A stretch of 64,000 nt of DNA. Origin: Oceanomicrobium pacificus. GTDB lineage: Bacteria > Pseudomonadota > Alphaproteobacteria > Rhodobacterales > Rhodobacteraceae. Both the position numbers and the translations under genes were made by a program. The notes under the pieces were generated by a model. The model was not told where the DNA came from. It made no database searches and saw only the letters and a program-made list of their open reading frames with translations. Positions 62,377-64,000 of the stretch are shown here, piece after piece (position 1 is the first letter of the stretch; each line of letters starts with the position of its first letter). The stretch spans positions 124,001 to 188,000 of the forward strand of contig NZ_WUWG01000005.1 in NCBI RefSeq assembly GCF_009833495.1. The letters run 5' to 3'.

Positions 62377-62907
62377 ATGACCGTGGCACCTGAACTGACG
62401 ACCGAACGCCTGCACCTGCGGCCGCTGCGCGACAGCGACGCAGCGGCGATCGCCCTGCATGTCGGCGACCGTCGCGTGGCGCGCAACCTTGCCGTCGTGC
62501 CCTTTCCCTATCCCAAAGGCGCGGCCGAGGAGTTTATCGCCCGGTCGACGGCGTCGGATGCGGCGGGGCCGGTCTGGGCCATTGTGCCGACCGGCAGCCC
62601 GTCGGACGAACTGGTGGGTGTGATCTCCTATGATCTCGACGGCACGGTCGCCAAGCTCGGCTACTGGCTGGCGCCGGCCTTCTGGAATTCGGGCTACATG
62701 ACAGAGGCCGCCGGCGCCGTCATCGATCATGCCCGCGCGCAGGGCGTGACGCGGATGGAGACGAGCGCGCATCAGGACAATCCGGCCTCGGCCAAGGTGC
62801 TGAGCAAGGTCGGTTTCCACTATGTGGGGGATGATGCGCATTTCTCGGTCGCGCAGAATGCGACGGTCGATGTGTGGCTCTACCGGCTGGATTTCGACGA
62901 TGGCTGA
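62377..62907 (+). CDS. GNAT acetyltransferase (RimJ/RimL type)
   Basis: A 176-residue single-domain GNAT. It starts TVAPELTTERLHLRPLRDSDAAAIA, the RimJ/RimL-style opening, and contains LGYWLAPAFWNSGYMTEAAGAVI (acetyl-CoA pocket, where the usual W-G-x-G reads W-N-S-G) and HQDNPASAKVLSKVGFHYVG. Substrates of this group include ribosomal-protein N-termini and small amines. It overlaps the following tandem-GNAT gene by 8 bp. Confidence 0.9.
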   Translation: MTVAPELTTERLHLRPLRDSDAAAIALHVGDRRVARNLAVVPFPYPKGAAEEFIARSTASDAAGPVWAIVPTGSPSDELVGVISYDLDGTVAKLGYWLAPAFWNSGYMTEAAGAVIDHARAQGVTRMETSAHQDNPASAKVLSKVGFHYVGDDAHFSVAQNATVDVWLYRLDFDDG

Positions 62908-63943
62908 GATGTCCGCCATCACCGACGGGGATGTCGCGCTGCGCCCCATCCGTGGCGCGGATTTCGAGCCGATGCATGCCATGGCGTCGGAGGACCGTGT
63001 GGCGCGGATGACAGCGACATGGCCCGTGCCGGCCGATCCGGCTTTCACGCTGATGCGGATGAACACGGCCGAGGCTCAGGCGGGGCTGGTGCGCGTGATC
63101 ACCTGGCAGGGCGCGTTTGCGGGCACGATCGGGCTCGTGGGCAGCCATCTGGGCTATATGCTGACGCCGGCCCTGTGGGGGCGTGGCATCGCAACCCGCG
63201 CCGTGCGTGCCATGGTCGACGACCGGTTCCGGCATTCCTCGATGCAGCGTGTCGAGGCATCGGTCTGGACCGACAATCCCGCCTCCGCCCGCGTGCTGGA
63301 AAAGGCCGGCTTCACGCAGTCCGGAGAGAGCAGCGGATTTTGCGCCGCGCGCGACGAAGAGGTGGCAGGGCGCGACTTCACCCTGACGCGGGAGGACTGG
63401 GCGGCAGCACTGCCGCTTGACCTGTCGAGCGACCGTATCCGCATTCGGCCGCTTGGCGCATCCGATGCGGACGCGTTTCACGCCTTCGCGCGGCTGCCCG
63501 AAGTGGCACGCAACATGGTCAGCTTCCCGGCCCCGATGGACCGTGACGCGGCCGCCGCCTATCTGGCGGACCGGCCCTTTCGCGGCCGCCCCGGCTTTTG
63601 CGCCGCCATTACAGCGCGGGATGGAGGGTTGGTCGGGATTTGCGGGATCGGCGGCACGCCGATGCACCTGATGTATGCGCTCGCACCTGACGCATGGGGG
63701 CAGGGCCTTGCGACGGAAGCGATGCAGCTCTTCCTGCCCGAGATGGTCCGCCGTTTCCAGATCACCGAACTGATCGCGGGGGCTTTTGCCGACAATCCCG
63801 CCTCGTCCGCTGTGCTCGCCAAACTCGGCTTCGAATCCGATGGCGCGCGCATGGCCGAGGCACCGGCACGGGTTGAGCCCGCGCAGCTTCTGCTCTATCG
63901 CTTGTCCGGCGCAACGCTGGCCCATCTGAGGACCGACCGATGA
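62900..63943 (+). CDS. Protein with two tandem GNAT domains
   Basis: A 347-residue fusion of two GNAT domains. Domain 1 (about 8-165) has LGYMLTPALWGRGIATRAVRAMV and WTDNPASARVLEKAGFTQSGE; domain 2 (about 175-340) has MYALAPDAWGQGLATEAMQLFLP and FADNPASSAVLAKLGFESDGA. Both carry the W-G-x-G-x-A acetyl-CoA loop, so both may be active. With the preceding gene, three related GNAT domains lie in a row, pointing to local duplication. Start 62900 or 62909. Its stop overlaps the obgE start (ATGA). Confidence 0.88.
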   Translation: MAEMSAITDGDVALRPIRGADFEPMHAMASEDRVARMTATWPVPADPAFTLMRMNTAEAQAGLVRVITWQGAFAGTIGLVGSHLGYMLTPALWGRGIATRAVRAMVDDRFRHSSMQRVEASVWTDNPASARVLEKAGFTQSGESSGFCAARDEEVAGRDFTLTREDWAAALPLDLSSDRIRIRPLGASDADAFHAFARLPEVARNMVSFPAPMDRDAAAAYLADRPFRGRPGFCAAITARDGGLVGICGIGGTPMHLMYALAPDAWGQGLATEAMQLFLPEMVRRFQITELIAGAFADNPASSAVLAKLGFESDGARMAEAPARVEPAQLLLYRLSGATLAHLRTDR

Positions 63944-64000
63944 AATTCCTCGACCTTGCCAAAGTCTATATCCGCTCGGGTTCCGGTGGAAACGGCTGCG
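63940..64000 (+). CDS. obgE: GTPase Obg, N-terminal fragment (cut by window edge)
   Basis: The first 20 codons encode MKFLDLAKVYIRSGSGGNGC, the start of the glycine-rich Obg fold of the ribosome-associated GTPase ObgE/CgtA. The ATG overlaps the stop of the tandem-GNAT gene. Its position downstream of rplU-rpmA is the usual one. The gene continues past 64000. Confidence 0.95.
   Translation, partial: MKFLDLAKVYIRSGSGGNGC

Overview
The window is chromosomal DNA from a high-GC alphaproteobacterium, most likely a Rhodobacterales (Roseobacter/Rhodobacter-type) species. Evidence: the protein sequences are typical of that group (DUF2852, DUF6456, FadL-like OMP, long C-terminally extended L21, rplU-rpmA-LysE-GNAT-obgE order), an ECF11-type RpoE/ChrR pair sits divergent from the operon that accompanies it in Rhodobacter sphaeroides, and coding density is high with many ATGA start/stop overlaps. 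I see no CRISPR array, no intact insertion sequence, no prophage and no rRNA.

Layout. 1-3105 (minus): start of acetolactate synthase preceded by a complete transcription attenuator (leader peptide with Val/Val/Ile/Leu codons and a terminator), then a two-component system. 3362-7813 (plus): a TRAP transporter with an unusually long DctM, probably controlled by that two-component system. 7891-19375 (mostly minus): housekeeping and metabolic genes (bpt, RDD and DUF2852 membrane proteins, TetR regulator, ppk2, lipoprotein hydrolase, metA of the acetyl-CoA type, orphan P-loop protein, FadL-like OMP, ppa, EamA exporter, guaA). 19593-28558: orphan MttB-like methyltransferase, DUF6477/DUF6456 pair, tpiA, Fe-S maturation genes, tgt, and lon with a clear sigma-32 promoter. 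28714-29223: four tRNA genes (Val-TAC, Val-CAC, two identical Asp-GTC). 29273-30993: two sulfotransferase-type genes.

31077-40533 is the stress region. A four-gene minus-strand operon (DUF2282 precursor, DUF692/MNIO enzyme, DUF2063 partner, DoxX protein) matches the recently recognised bufferin class of metal-binding RiPPs. Upstream lie chrR and rpoE, and divergent from them a five-gene operon (flavin amine oxidase, DUF1365, MFS, DUF3833, SDR). The intergenic region carries two back-to-back TGATCC -35 elements, so RpoE probably drives both directions. A fasciclin-domain protein follows.

40784-50002 is a nine-gene operon: tripartite tricarboxylate transporter (tctCBA), a TetR regulator and five catabolic enzymes (two xylose-isomerase-like TIM barrels, an enolase-superfamily enzyme, a Gfo/Idh/MocA dehydrogenase, a DUF993 DapA-like aldolase). 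A near-perfect 18-bp palindrome overlaps the -10 box of its promoter. The substrate is unknown; this is the best candidate for an undescribed pathway. 50006-55890 holds a LysR regulator divergent from a nitrilase, then a secreted protein, a porin and a periplasmic arylsulfatase. 55986-58790 is loosely packed accessory DNA ending at tRNA-Ser(CGA). 59061-64000 returns to core genes: MFS transporter, rplU, rpmA, LysE exporter, three GNAT domains and the start of obgE.
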